64,000 bases of DNA from Phycisphaerales bacterium (GCA_020847535.1 JADLBU010000006.1:36121-100120), one strand, 5' to 3'. Shown: positions 55,738 to 64,000, numbered from the stretch's first letter. Numbers and translations are program-made. The notes: generated by a model from the sequence alone, not told the origin.

Positions 55738-57165
55738 CTACCGCCCCCCCTGCCCTCCACCACTGCCCGCATCGCTCTCCGACTCCACGTTCCCGCGCCC
55801 CCCCGCCTTCTGCTGCAGGTACTTCTCCCGGTACTTCGCCGCAAGCTCTGTCTGCTTGTTCCGCAGATCCACCTTCCGGCCATCGATGAACGCCATCCGC
55901 ACGTTGGTCGTGATCTCCAGCGGATCCCCGTCCGTCACGATGATGCTCGCCGACTTGCCCACCTCCAGCGACCCCAGCGTGTCACCCACACCCAGTATCT
56001 GCGCCGGCCACAGCATGATCGCCCTGTGCGCGGCCTCCACCGGCAGCCCGTGCGCCACCGCCATCCCCGCCGCGTACGGCAGGTTCCGCTCGTTGGCCGT
56101 CCGGTCCCCGCACGACATGCAGAACTTCACGCCCGCCGCGTGCAGCCGCGCCGGCAGCGAGTACGCATCGTCGTACGGCGCATCATCCCGCCGCGGGAAC
56201 GCGAACGTCCCCTCCACGATCACCGCCACATCGTGCCGCTTGAGCAGCTCCGCGCACTCCACCGCATCCCGCCCACCCACGATCACCACCCGCACACCCA
56301 TCTCCGCCGCCCAACTCACCGCGCTCGTGATCTGATCTCGCTCGTTGGCGCTGATGAACACAGGCACCGGCGCTGTCTCACGCTTGCCCTTCTCCCCCTC
56401 GAACACCCCGCGCATCGCCTCCCACCGCAGATCTACCGGGCTGCTCGCGTCCGCCTCACGTGCTGCCGCATACGCCCGCGCTGTCTTAAACGTGTCGTCG
56501 ATGGTCGCGATCCGCTCACGGATCTCCTTAAGCTGGTCATCCGCCGATCGGTCCATCCACCACGCCGTGATCGGCCGAACGTTCGGCCAGTTCACCAGCA
56601 CCCCCACGCACCCCTTCACCGTCATTTCCTCGGTCGTCCAGCCATCCAGCCGGATCACCGACACCTGGCCCGCGACCGGCCCCCCCGAAGGCATGATCGC
56701 CGCCGTCAGAATCCCGTTGGTCCTCGTCACCGGCAGCAACGTCGAATCCGGGTTCACCGCCACGCTCGGCCGCACCTCCGGCGAAACCTCACCGATCTCC
56801 CCCGTATCCACCGTCACCCGGATCGGCGGAAACTCCACGAGCCCAAGCTGCGTATCCGCCGAGATCATCCCCGGGAACACGTGCAGCCCCGTCACATCGA
56901 TGATCTGGATGCTCCCCGCATCCGAAAACCTCGGCAGCGGCTCGCGCGCCACCGCCTCGATCTTCCCATCCCGGAACAGCACATACCCCCTCTGGATCGT
57001 CTCCCCCGAAACGGTGTGCACCGTCCCCCCCGACAACACCACCGGCCGACCCTGCGGCCCGGCCTTATGCGTCAAATCCTGCCCGCTCGCCGTCGCAGCA
57101 CACGCACCCGCGACCACCGCGATCGCCGCCCGCACCGTCCCACGCCTGCTCATTCCAAATCCCAT
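55738..57165 (-). CDS. secreted amidohydrolase-family protein with degenerate metal site
   Basis: The 475-residue product has a signal peptide (SRRGTVRAAIAVVAGACAATASG). The amidohydrolase fold follows: VVLSGGTVHTVSGETI, then LHVFPGMISADTQLGL, where active members have the metal-binding HxH. The C-terminal strand-return LGSLEVGKSASIIVTDGDPLE is typical of imidazolonepropionase-like proteins. Because the HxH is replaced (SAD), catalysis may be lost or altered. I chose ATG 57165, with GGGGA close upstream. A much longer frame to 57480 runs through an intergenic repeat and is not real. It lies 64 bases after the larger amidohydrolase gene, so they are probably co-transcribed. The tail is Gly/Gln-rich. 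Confidence 0.9.
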   Translation of the reverse strand: MGFGMSRRGTVRAAIAVVAGACAATASGQDLTHKAGPQGRPVVLSGGTVHTVSGETIQRGYVLFRDGKIEAVAREPLPRFSDAGSIQIIDVTGLHVFPGMISADTQLGLVEFPPIRVTVDTGEIGEVSPEVRPSVAVNPDSTLLPVTRTNGILTAAIMPSGGPVAGQVSVIRLDGWTTEEMTVKGCVGVLVNWPNVRPITAWWMDRSADDQLKEIRERIATIDDTFKTARAYAAAREADASSPVDLRWEAMRGVFEGEKGKRETAPVPVFISANERDQITSAVSWAAEMGVRVVIVGGRDAVECAELLKRHDVAVIVEGTFAFPRRDDAPYDDAYSLPARLHAAGVKFCMSCGDRTANERNLPYAAGMAVAHGLPVEAAHRAIMLWPAQILGVGDTLGSLEVGKSASIIVTDGDPLEITTNVRMAFIDGRKVDLRNKQTELAAKYREKYLQQKAGGRGNVESESDAGSGGGQGGR

Positions 57166-57188
57166 GGCATTCCCCAAAACAAAAGATT

Positions 57189-57221
57189 TCTTCTCGGTGC
57201 CCTCTGTGCCTCTGTGGTGAG
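57189..57221. repeat. intergenic 'HRGTEGTE'-type repeat
   Basis: The plus strand reads TTCTTCTCGGTGCCCTCTGTGCCTCTGTGGTGAG-like sequence between the two amidohydrolase genes. Read on the minus strand in one frame it gives THHRGTEGTE. This motif recurs between genes in many bacterial genomes and is often mistaken for coding sequence. Its function is not known to me. Confidence 0.85.
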
Positions 57222-57229
57222 TCCTGTCT

Positions 57230-60200
57230 TCAATTTCCGTAGCAGCCGCACTCACCCGCAAGCGCTGCATCGATCGGCAGCCCGCGCATGTACCGCTCGT
57301 AGTAGAACTTCCGCATGTACCAGTCCGTCGGCGCCCGATCCAGCGCAAGCGTGTCATCAGCGCCCGACCCAAGACCACCCCCCGCATCATCCTCCGGTCG
57401 CCGACGCCGCCGACCTTGCCCCGCAGGCTGATCACCCGGCGTGCTCGCCTCCGCCTTGGCATCCGCCTCCTTCTGCCCATCCTTCTTCCCGCCCAGGATC
57501 TTCTGCGTCAGCCGGGCCCGCTGGCCGGCGATCCGCTCGCGCAATGCCTTGTCCTTCTCCAGCGAGAAGTAGCACCGCCCATCGATCCACGTCTGCTCCG
57601 CCCTGCTCATCGTCGACAGCGGTTCTCCCGACCAGATCACAAAGTCGCCATCCTTCCCGACCTCGAGTGATCCGACCTTCGAGTCGATGTGCAGCTGCTT
57701 CGCCGGGTTGAGCGTCACGAACTTCAGCGCCTCCTCGGGGGCGATCCCGGGCTTGCCATCCACCCCGCCCGAGTACTTGATCGCCTTCCCCGCCTCAACA
57801 TTCATCCGCCGCGCCATCTCATCCGAATCCGAGTTGTACGACACCAGCACCCCCTGCTCGTACATGATCGGCCCGCCCTGCGGGATCGCATCCTGCACCT
57901 CGATCTTGTACGCCCACCAGTCGCTGAACCCCGATGCCCCGCCGTGCTTGGCAAGCTCGTCGGCGACCTTGTACCCCTCCAGGATGTGCTGAAACGTCCC
58001 GACCTTGAACCCGAACTCGTTGGCGAGTCGGCACAGCATGAAGATCTCATCCTGCCGGTAGCTGTGGCAATGCACCAGCCGCTTGCCTTCCAGGATCTCC
58101 GCAATCGCTTCAAGCTCCAGGTCCCGGTGGAATCCCTTCTTCTGGCGCTGCCCGATGTACTCCTTCGCCGCCGTGAATCGATCCCGGATCAGCGTCTCCA
58201 CGCCCATCCGCGAACGCGGATATCGCGTCACCACGCGATCCCCGTTCCCCTGCTTTACGTTCTCACCCAGCGCGAACTTGATCCCCGGGATCGCCCCCTC
58301 AAAGTGCAGATCATCCGGCAGGGTTGCACCCCAGCGGTTCTTGTTCACCTGGTTCTGACCGCCGATCGGGTTCGCCGATCCGTGCAGGTTGTTCACCGCC
58401 GTGATCCCGCCCGCGAGCTGCCGGTACCACGAAATCGAATCCGGGTTCGTCACATCCCCGATCCGGACCTCCGCCGTCACCGCCTGCCCACCCTCATTCA
58501 CACCCCGGCTGATCCCCGTGTGCGAGTGGCAATCGATCAATCCCGCCGTCACATGTTTGCCCTGCGCATCGATCACCATCGTGCCCTCGGGCATCTTCAC
58601 CGCGACATCAGCCCCCACCATCTGCACCTTGCCATTGCTCACCACCAGCGTGCCGTTCTTGATCGTCCCCGCCGGCCCGCTCGTCCAGATGGTCGCGTTC
58701 TTCACCACCACCGACTGCTGCTTCGGCGGCTCGGCAGATCCATACGGTCCGAACGGATACGTGATCCCCTCCGGCACCGCCGCGATCTCCAGGATCTCGC
58801 CATCATCATCCCCAGGCTCATCCCCCCAGTTCGCCACTCGCGCAGCCTTCCACGTGTGCGCGCTCCCATCGGGCGCGAGCATCGTCCCGATCAACAGCTC
58901 CCCAAGGCGCCGGGCCTCTGCCTTTACAACCTTCCCCTGCTGGGCCGGATCCATCTGACCCATGTCAACCTCGTACGCGATCGATCCATCCGTCACCTTC
59001 GCCGTCCGCGTGCTCATCTCGATGGCCTTGCCATCGCTCGCGTGACCCTTCAGCATCACGCTCCCCTTCTCATCCACGATGATGAGCTTGGCCTCCTCGG
59101 GCTTGGAACCCACGAGCTTGGGATCGTCATCCACCAGCGTCACCCGCCACGTCCCCGTCATCCCGCGCGGGATCCCCGCCCGCTTCTCGGCCGCGATCTC
59201 CGCCTCCGTCATCCGCCGCAGCTTGTACGCGTGCTTGCTCGCCTCCGCCTGCCCCTCTTCCTTCGGCAGCACCGCCTCGCCGATCAGCACGTTCGCATCC
59301 GCGGGATCCGCGATCAGCGTGTCCGATGACTTCCCCTTGCCCCCCAGCTTCTCCATGTCGTGCTTGAAGCTTGCCGCGAACCCCACCGGCTCTTTTTCTT
59401 CCTTCTCCGCCGGCTTCTCACCTTCGGCCGGCACGGCGGCGGCGAGCGGCGCCATCTGCTTCTTCTCATCCGCCCCCACCTTCACATCCTCACCCTTGAT
59501 CACCGTCCGCTTCCCCGCCTCATCCGTGAACACCAGCTTCACCGCATCCCGCGTGATCGACAACCGCACCTGGTCGCGCGCACCAGCGATCTTGGCCTTC
59601 CCGTCAAACTCCACCACCCTCCACTCGCCGATCCCCACCAGCGCCGGCCGCTTCTTCGCAGAGAACGTCATCCGCGCCCCGCTCGACCGTATGAAATCCC
59701 CGTAGATCTCATCACCCTCCACCACACCCTGCGTGATGAACACACCCGGCTCCCCGAACGGCTCATGCTCGAACGTGAAGCTCAGCCGGTTCTTCTCCAG
59801 CCGCTGCTCCTTGGGCTTGACCTTGTCCTCCTTGACCTTCCCATCCTCGCCCACCGACAGCTTCGTGATCGTCAGCTTGTTGTCATCATCGAACGAGAAC
59901 GTGAGCTTCATCTTCCCCTCGGCAGCGCCCAGCGGAGCCGGTGGGGGGGAGGTGATCGCCACATCCCACACCCCCTCGATCTTCATCCCCGGCGCAGCCG
60001 TCACCTCATGCCGCTGCCCATCCACCCACACCTCGCGGATCTTGGGCTTCTTCCCCTCCGCCTTCGCAACCTCCGCATCAAACCAGTCCGCATCCGTGAC
60101 CGTCAGGTTCGCCCGCCGCCCCACCGAAACCTCGCCCACCTGATCCGCAACCCCCATCAGCCGCGCCGGCTCGGTCGTCACCATCCCCATCGCATCCGCC

Positions 60201-61414
60201 GGCGACAACCCATGCCGGATCGCCGTCCGCACGTTCTCCCAGAACTTCCCCTTGCCGCGCAGCTTGCTGGTCGTCAGCGCGATCTCAACCCCCGCCTCAC
60301 GCAGCCGACGCAGGTTCGTCGGCGCCTGCTCCCACGTCATCATCTCGCGCAGCTCGATCGCATCCGCCTCCGAAACCGAGGTCATCTTCGGCGCTTCGGG
60401 ATAGCTCACCGGCAGGATGAACGGACGCTTCACCGTCCCCGCCATCCCCGCCAATCGCCGGAACTCCAGCCCCGATCCCAGCATGACCGCCGCTCGCCCG
60501 AACTCCTTGGCGATCTTCTCCGCCCGCAGCACATCCAGCTCGTCGGCGCAGTCAAACACCAGCGGCAATCCCCCCGCCGCGCTTGAACGCTCCTTGGTCA
60601 TCCACCATGCCGGACCCGTCGTCCGCTGCCGGTCCAGCGCATCCAGCGAGTTGCCCGGCCCGCTGTAAGCACCCGCCGCCCGCGCATCGGTCTGCCAGTC
60701 CGCATCGATCAGAGTCTGGCGCATCAGCGCGATCGCCCCCATCTGCGATCCGGGGTACGAAGGCCACGCCGTGCTCTCCCCACCCCCACCCGTCTCGAAC
60801 GCCACCGCCTCGTACACATCCGCCGCGTACACCGCCGGCTTGGCGCTCGATGCATCCGCATCCCGCTCCGCCAGCGACACCACCGATGCCATCCCGCGGA
60901 AGATCCCCCCGCGCGGGCTGATCCCCGCCGCCCCGAACCCGATGTCGCGCAGCTCCTTGGCCGCCTGCTCCGTCAACAACCCGTCGATCGCCTTCCGCTC
61001 CGGCGTCACGTTCCCGTTCCAGTGCCGCCCCGGCGCATCCTTCCCAGGCCGCGGGGCATCTACCTCCACGTACGGATCAATGAACGCCGGGTACACATGC
61101 AGCCCCGAGCAGTCCCACACCCGCGCGCCCTCAGGCCCGGCCGGCGCCTTGGGCGCTGATCCATCGCCCCCCGGCGCGGGCGCAGCCGTTACGGACACGA
61201 TCCGCCCATCGCGCACCACCACCGTCGCATGCTCCAGCGTCGACGATGGCGACACATGCACCGTCGCATTCACCAGCGCATGCCACGATGGATCCGCTCT
61301 CCGCATCCCGTTGGATGGAGGATCCAGTGGTGAAGTGGAAGTAGGCTGAGCAAGCACCGAAGCGCTCACCGCCGCCAGCAACGCCACAACCCGAACGGAC
61401 ATTGACCGTGTCAT
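57230..61414 (-). CDS. secreted double amidohydrolase-domain protein (1,394 residues)
   Basis: This large protein has a signal peptide (MTRSMSVRVVALLAAVSAS through LAQ). A first amidohydrolase-like half (about 45-490) has LHVYPAFIDPYVEVDAP, without the HxH metal pair. A middle beta-rich region (about 490-900) contains internally similar strands such as GVWDVAITSPPPAPLG and GTWRVTLVDDDP. The second amidohydrolase half (about 915-1300) has KHVTAGLIDCHSHTGIS (HxH present), AGGITAVNNLHGSANPIGG, and LVHCHSYRQDEI. It ends ECGCYGN. The two strand-return motifs (PARLMGVADQVGEVSVGRRAN and PAKQLHIDSKVGSLEVGKDG) confirm two complete folds. Only the second looks catalytically competent. The substrate is unknown; related proteins are annotated as periplasmic amidohydrolases or dipeptidase-like. 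It is followed by the 475-residue relative. Confidence 0.92.
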   Translation of the reverse strand: MTRSMSVRVVALLAAVSASVLAQPTSTSPLDPPSNGMRRADPSWHALVNATVHVSPSSTLEHATVVVRDGRIVSVTAAPAPGGDGSAPKAPAGPEGARVWDCSGLHVYPAFIDPYVEVDAPRPGKDAPGRHWNGNVTPERKAIDGLLTEQAAKELRDIGFGAAGISPRGGIFRGMASVVSLAERDADASSAKPAVYAADVYEAVAFETGGGGESTAWPSYPGSQMGAIALMRQTLIDADWQTDARAAGAYSGPGNSLDALDRQRTTGPAWWMTKERSSAAGGLPLVFDCADELDVLRAEKIAKEFGRAAVMLGSGLEFRRLAGMAGTVKRPFILPVSYPEAPKMTSVSEADAIELREMMTWEQAPTNLRRLREAGVEIALTTSKLRGKGKFWENVRTAIRHGLSPADAMGMVTTEPARLMGVADQVGEVSVGRRANLTVTDADWFDAEVAKAEGKKPKIREVWVDGQRHEVTAAPGMKIEGVWDVAITSPPPAPLGAAEGKMKLTFSFDDDNKLTITKLSVGEDGKVKEDKVKPKEQRLEKNRLSFTFEHEPFGEPGVFITQGVVEGDEIYGDFIRSSGARMTFSAKKRPALVGIGEWRVVEFDGKAKIAGARDQVRLSITRDAVKLVFTDEAGKRTVIKGEDVKVGADEKKQMAPLAAAVPAEGEKPAEKEEKEPVGFAASFKHDMEKLGGKGKSSDTLIADPADANVLIGEAVLPKEEGQAEASKHAYKLRRMTEAEIAAEKRAGIPRGMTGTWRVTLVDDDPKLVGSKPEEAKLIIVDEKGSVMLKGHASDGKAIEMSTRTAKVTDGSIAYEVDMGQMDPAQQGKVVKAEARRLGELLIGTMLAPDGSAHTWKAARVANWGDEPGDDDGEILEIAAVPEGITYPFGPYGSAEPPKQQSVVVKNATIWTSGPAGTIKNGTLVVSNGKVQMVGADVAVKMPEGTMVIDAQGKHVTAGLIDCHSHTGISRGVNEGGQAVTAEVRIGDVTNPDSISWYRQLAGGITAVNNLHGSANPIGGQNQVNKNRWGATLPDDLHFEGAIPGIKFALGENVKQGNGDRVVTRYPRSRMGVETLIRDRFTAAKEYIGQRQKKGFHRDLELEAIAEILEGKRLVHCHSYRQDEIFMLCRLANEFGFKVGTFQHILEGYKVADELAKHGGASGFSDWWAYKIEVQDAIPQGGPIMYEQGVLVSYNSDSDEMARRMNVEAGKAIKYSGGVDGKPGIAPEEALKFVTLNPAKQLHIDSKVGSLEVGKDGDFVIWSGEPLSTMSRAEQTWIDGRCYFSLEKDKALRERIAGQRARLTQKILGGKKDGQKEADAKAEASTPGDQPAGQGRRRRRPEDDAGGGLGSGADDTLALDRAPTDWYMRKFYYERYMRGLPIDAALAGECGCYGN

Positions 61415-61488
61415 GCCGCCAGTGTACCGAACACGGCCACCGACGTACCCACCGGTTTCGCGCGATTCAGCGCTGAGGGCTCGTTCCT

Positions 61489-61517
61489 ATCCCACCCCAC
61501 TGCCCACCCCCCCCCAC
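61489..61517. repeat. C-rich heptamer repeat, copy 5
   Basis: CCCACCCCACTGCCCACCCCCCCCCACCGC includes a run of nine C. It lies just after the PEP-CTERM-like gene's stop and is related to copies 1-4 though more diverged. Confidence 0.55.
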
Positions 61518-61526
61518 CGCACCTCC

Positions 61527-62399
61527 CTATCGCCGCCTCCGGACCACCGCCAAAACCGCGCCGGTGAACACCAGCGCCGGCCCCGGCGCCGGAATCACCG
61601 TATCCAGGTAGTTCATCAACTGGTCCAGCGTGATCTCGGTCGCCAGCCGACCCTCCTCAACCGTCACCTTCGACCCCACATGCACATGCCCCGCCGCGAA
61701 CGTCTGGTACGGATCATCCGGTGATGAATGCCGGCTCTGGTACCACACGCCCTTGTACCCGATGTACTCCGACAGGAACGACCCGCCGCCCGCGTTATCG
61801 ATCCACGGAACCACTCCCACCCCCGCCGCCGCCACCGCATCCCGGATCGCCTCCTTCGGAAGCGTCGAATCCCGCCACGCGTTCGGGGCGATCGTGTCGT
61901 CCGGTGGGATCTTGTCAGGCTTGAACGGCGCCTGGTAGTCGTTGGACCAGGTCGTCCGGTTCCGGTTCCGGCCCTCGATCTCCCAGTCCTTCTGCCCCCG
62001 GTTCGTCGTCCCAGGTGCCCAGCTGAACGTGATGATCGCACACGGCTTCACATCGTTCGTAATCCGCTCCCAGTCCGCATCCGTGTCCTGGTAATCCACC
62101 TCCAGGTCCCCCACACCCTTGCTGTTCACCCCCGTCCCCCCGGGGAACTCCGGGAAGAACGAGTACACGTTGTACCCCCGCCCCTTGAAGTTCCCACCCT
62201 TCCAACCCTCGGGATTCTGCTCGGTGTTGGTGCTGAAAGGCCGCACCATCTCGTTGGTCGGCGGCCAGTACCCCGTCAGCATGATGTTGTACGTCGATCC
62301 CGCGCTCGCCCGACCCGCCGCACCCATCAGGACCGCCGCGACCACCACACCGGCCGCACCCACGTCCGTACGGCCCCCTCGGCAATCTCGGAGAAGCAT
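61527..62399 (-). CDS. secreted PEP-CTERM-like (PAPG motif) protein
   Basis: The 290 residues start with a signal peptide (about 1-33, ending RASA). The mature part opens YNIMLTGYWPPTNEMVRPFS and contains YVNYSF-like and CAIITFSWAPGT stretches. It ends with VIPAPGPALVFTGAVLAVV followed by RRRR: a Pro-Ala-Pro-Gly motif, a hydrophobic span and an arginine cluster. That tripartite end is like the PEP-CTERM sorting signals processed by exosortase. The opening strand and the later GHVHVGSK recall pyroglutamyl-peptidase-like folds, but I do not see a convincing catalytic Cys, so this is only a weak suggestion. The gene diverges from the prenyltransferase gene at 62523. Confidence 0.85.
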   Translation of the reverse strand: MLLRDCRGGRTDVGAAGVVVAAVLMGAAGRASAGSTYNIMLTGYWPPTNEMVRPFSTNTEQNPEGWKGGNFKGRGYNVYSFFPEFPGGTGVNSKGVGDLEVDYQDTDADWERITNDVKPCAIITFSWAPGTTNRGQKDWEIEGRNRNRTTWSNDYQAPFKPDKIPPDDTIAPNAWRDSTLPKEAIRDAVAAAGVGVVPWIDNAGGGSFLSEYIGYKGVWYQSRHSSPDDPYQTFAAGHVHVGSKVTVEEGRLATEITLDQLMNYLDTVIPAPGPALVFTGAVLAVVRRRR

Positions 62400-62522
62400 G
62401 CCAACTCCCTTCCAGTATGCGAACCTGCCTCGGCTTCACGGCTCCCGGAACCGGGTTCTTCAGACCAACACCTCCACGGGCCGAATGTAACCCTGTACGA
62501 TGCGCGTTCGCATCCCGGTTGC

Positions 62523-63446
62523 ATGCTGGTTGATTTCATCAAGCTCGCCCGCCCCGCCCAGTGGTCCAAGAGCGCCTTCGTGCTCGTTGGCCCCCTCTAC
62601 GCGATCGCCGCCGGCACTCGCCCCGACTGGACCGGCGTTCTCCTCACCGCGATCGCCTTCTGCCTCACCGCCAGCGCCTGCTACACCCTCAACGACCTCA
62701 AGGACCGAGAACTCGATCGCGTCCACCCCCGCAAAAAACACCGCCCGATCGCCTCAGGCCGAATCTCCACCTCCCAAGCCTTCGCCTTCGCCGCCATCCT
62801 CTTCGCGCTCGCCGCCGCGATCATGGCCGCCTGGGCACTCACCGATCGCGATGGCCAGCACTGGCAGTGGCCCCTCGCGATCCTCACTCTCTACGCCCTC
62901 AACGTGATCGCCTACAGCTACATCCTCAAGCACCGCGTCGTCGTCGATGTCATCAGCCTGGCCCTGGGCTTCGTCCTCCGCGTGCTCGCCGGCTGCTCCG
63001 CAGGCGGCATCGAACCCAGCCCTTGGCTCGTCAACTCCACCTTCTTCATCTCCATGTTCTTGGCCTTCTCCAAGCGCCTCGGCGAACGCCGCACCATGGG
63101 CAACCCCCACGATGCCGCCGCCGCCCGCGCGGTCCAGTCCCGCTACACCGACGACATCCTCCGCATGCTCGTCGTCGTCACCGCCGTCGCCACCCTCCTC
63201 ACCTACGCTGGCTACGTTCAGGCCTTCGGCCTCCGCTCCGCCCGCGGCGACAGCGGCCCCTCCTTCACCATCCTCTGGCTCACCATGATCCCCGCCACCT
63301 ACAGCCTTCTCCGCTGCCTCGTCCTCGTCGAACGCGGCGATTACGACGACCCCACCGAACTCGCCACCCACGACCGCCCCTTCCAGGCCTCCGCGATCCT
63401 GTTCGCCATCCTCACCGCCACCGCCTGGCTCTACCCCCACATTTAG
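62523..63446 (+). CDS. UbiA-family prenyltransferase, decaprenyl-phosphate phosphoribosyltransferase-like
   Basis: This integral membrane enzyme (307 residues, about eight or nine spans) belongs to the UbiA superfamily. The first Asp-rich motif is NDLKDRELDRVHPRKKHRPI followed by ASG. That extended form, with HPRKKxRPIASG, is seen in decaprenyl-phosphate phosphoribosyltransferases, which move 5-phosphoribose from PRPP to polyprenyl phosphate. The second region is YSYILKHRVVVDVISLALGF, and FSKRLGERR follows, also typical of that group. I chose ATG 62523, which begins MLVDFIKLARPAQW, the usual N-terminal helix. A longer frame to 61728 is an antisense artefact. It is transcribed away from the PEP-CTERM-like gene. 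A role in a decaprenyl-linked sugar pathway is inferred. Confidence 0.9.
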   Translation: MLVDFIKLARPAQWSKSAFVLVGPLYAIAAGTRPDWTGVLLTAIAFCLTASACYTLNDLKDRELDRVHPRKKHRPIASGRISTSQAFAFAAILFALAAAIMAAWALTDRDGQHWQWPLAILTLYALNVIAYSYILKHRVVVDVISLALGFVLRVLAGCSAGGIEPSPWLVNSTFFISMFLAFSKRLGERRTMGNPHDAAAARAVQSRYTDDILRMLVVVTAVATLLTYAGYVQAFGLRSARGDSGPSFTILWLTMIPATYSLLRCLVLVERGDYDDPTELATHDRPFQASAILFAILTATAWLYPHI

Positions 63447-63467
63447 CCACAGCTACGACATGGCCAA

Positions 63468-63489
63468 GGGCGAGCTGCATCGCTCGCCC
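63468..63489 (+). terminator. stem-loop after the prenyltransferase gene
   Basis: An 8-bp GC-rich stem (63468-63475 with 63482-63489) and a 6-base loop lie 21 bases past the stop, followed by a weak TCTTT. It may terminate the rightward transcript. Confidence 0.45.
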
Positions 63490-63565
63490 CTGGACCGGTC
63501 TTTGCGCTGCCTCAGCCAACCACACAAGCAGCCCGGGAGTCCAAACCTCTGAAACGATCCTCCAC

Positions 63566-63889
63566 TTACGGCTTGGTGAGCGCGTTGTCGGGGTTGGCGG
63601 TGCCGAGGTTGGCGGTGTACGGCGGGTTGACGCTCCCCTGGTTCAGGTACCAGTGGCGATACAGCAGCGCATCCGACGAGGTCACCTGGTGGTCCCCGTT
63701 GACATCCCCGTGAACCCAGTTGCTGTTGGATCGCCCAAGGTAGGTTGCGTGCTGGTCCTCGAAATCGTCGAGGTCTGCCGAGTTCAGGAAGCCATCCCCG
63801 TTGAAGTCTCGGCGGTTCGAGATCGTACCGAAGTCGTAGACGCGCTTCATGTACTCGGTGAACTGGGCCGGCAGCATGACCTGACCCAT
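63566..63889 (-). CDS. dockerin-like C-terminal fragment, probably truncated
   Basis: The 107-residue frame contains two Ca-binding, dockerin-like loops: NRRDFNGDGFLNSADLDDF and WVHGDVNGDHQVTSSDALL, followed by YRHWYLNQG. Such type-I dockerin pairs usually end larger secreted proteins. Here the frame has only ~30 residues before the first loop and no signal peptide. Upstream in frame it runs openly into the transposase end (63907-64000). It is therefore most likely the 3' remnant of a larger gene cut off by an insertion sequence. Translation from ATG 63889 is possible but unproven. Confidence 0.65.
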   Translation of the reverse strand: MGQVMLPAQFTEYMKRVYDFGTISNRRDFNGDGFLNSADLDDFEDQHATYLGRSNSNWVHGDVNGDHQVTSSDALLYRHWYLNQGSVNPPYTANLGTANPDNALTKP

Positions 63890-63906
63890 TTTCCGTTGAC
63901 CGACTT

Positions 63907-64000
63907 CTATCCAATGTTACGTTCCTCGAACTGCTGGGGGCTGAGGTATCCGAGAGCGGCGTGGAGCCGCTGCCGGTTGTAGAACATCTCGATGTACTCG
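63907..64000 (-). CDS. IS3-family transposase (OrfB), C-terminal end, partial at right edge
   Basis: The last 94 bases encode, in the minus-strand frame, [20 protein letters not shown] followed by [10 protein letters not shown] and a TAG stop at 63907-63909. This is the unmistakable C-terminus of IS3-family (rve-type) transposases. The rest of the element lies outside the window. I could not define the terminal inverted repeat in the ~17 bases between this stop and the dockerin fragment's ATG. Confidence 0.93.
   Translation of the reverse strand, partial: EYIEMFYNRQRLHAALGYLSPQQFEERNIG

Noticed and set aside
55738..57480. Longer amidohydrolase starting at 57480
   Set aside because: The extra 105 residues are read through the end of the neighbouring gene and the HRGTEGTE repeat, with no signal peptide until the ATG at 57165.
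61728..63446. 572-residue plus-strand protein including the prenyltransferase
   Set aside because: The first ~265 residues are antisense to the PEP-CTERM-like gene and have shadow composition. The real protein begins at ATG 62523.
1..64000. Contractile injection system of the extracellular (eCIS/PVC) type
   Set aside because: TssK, TssL, TssM, ClpV and TssB/TssC are of the membrane-anchored T6SS kind; no eCIS-specific genes are seen.
1..64000. tRNA, rRNA or riboswitch genes
   Set aside because: No cloverleaf, rRNA core motif or recognisable aptamer was noticed in the gaps between genes, though small structured RNAs cannot be excluded by eye.

Overview
The window is GC-rich DNA with densely packed genes. 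It most likely comes from a Planctomycetota chromosome, and I lean towards the class Phycisphaerae. This is inferred from four things: a secreted protein ending in a short dockerin-like repeat plus a terminal Gly-Cys, a PEP-CTERM-like tail with a PAPG motif, another dockerin-like fragment, and intergenic repeats of the 'HRGTEGTE' type. I saw no rRNA, tRNA or CRISPR array.

Region 1 (1-46957, all on the minus strand, so transcribed from high to low coordinates) is a type VI secretion system (T6SS) locus. In transcription order it holds: an unrecognised 685-residue protein, a lipoprotein, a pseudokinase / coiled-coil / membrane / SUMF1-like protein, an unrecognised 336-residue protein, TssK, TssL, TssM, a TagF-like / membrane / coiled-coil / SUMF1-like protein, a two-partner secretion pair (TpsB transporter and a 3,679-residue TpsA exoprotein), TssA, TssB, TssC, Hcp, TagJ, TssE, TssF, TssG, TssH (ClpV), an unrecognised 418-residue protein, and VgrG, which runs off the window's left edge. 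These supply the baseplate (K, E, F, G, VgrG), the membrane complex (L, M and possibly the lipoprotein in place of TssJ), the tail tube (Hcp), the sheath (B, C), the TssA cap and the recycling ATPase (ClpV). The most striking feature is the giant TPS adhesin in the middle of the locus, only 14 bases upstream of tssA. Next is a pair of membrane proteins that join different cytosolic regulatory domains to similar non-catalytic SUMF1-like C-termini.

Region 2 (47136-52277, minus strand) is a complete branched-chain amino-acid ABC transporter operon, livK-livH-livM-livG-livF. Copies of a C-rich heptamer repeat lie at several of its gene boundaries.

Region 3 (52578-64000) is mixed. It holds a plus-strand secreted Ig/dockerin-type protein gene broken by an amber codon, a convergent terminator, a cyclophilin, a short asparaginase-like protein, two amidohydrolase-family genes (one a 1,394-residue double-domain protein), a PEP-CTERM-like surface protein, a UbiA-family prenyltransferase resembling decaprenyl-phosphate phosphoribosyltransferase, and a dockerin fragment lying against the 3' end of an IS3-family transposase at the right edge.

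All family assignments come from reading motifs by eye; no database search was run. Start codons were chosen from Shine-Dalgarno placement and family length, and several differ from the longest possible open frame.
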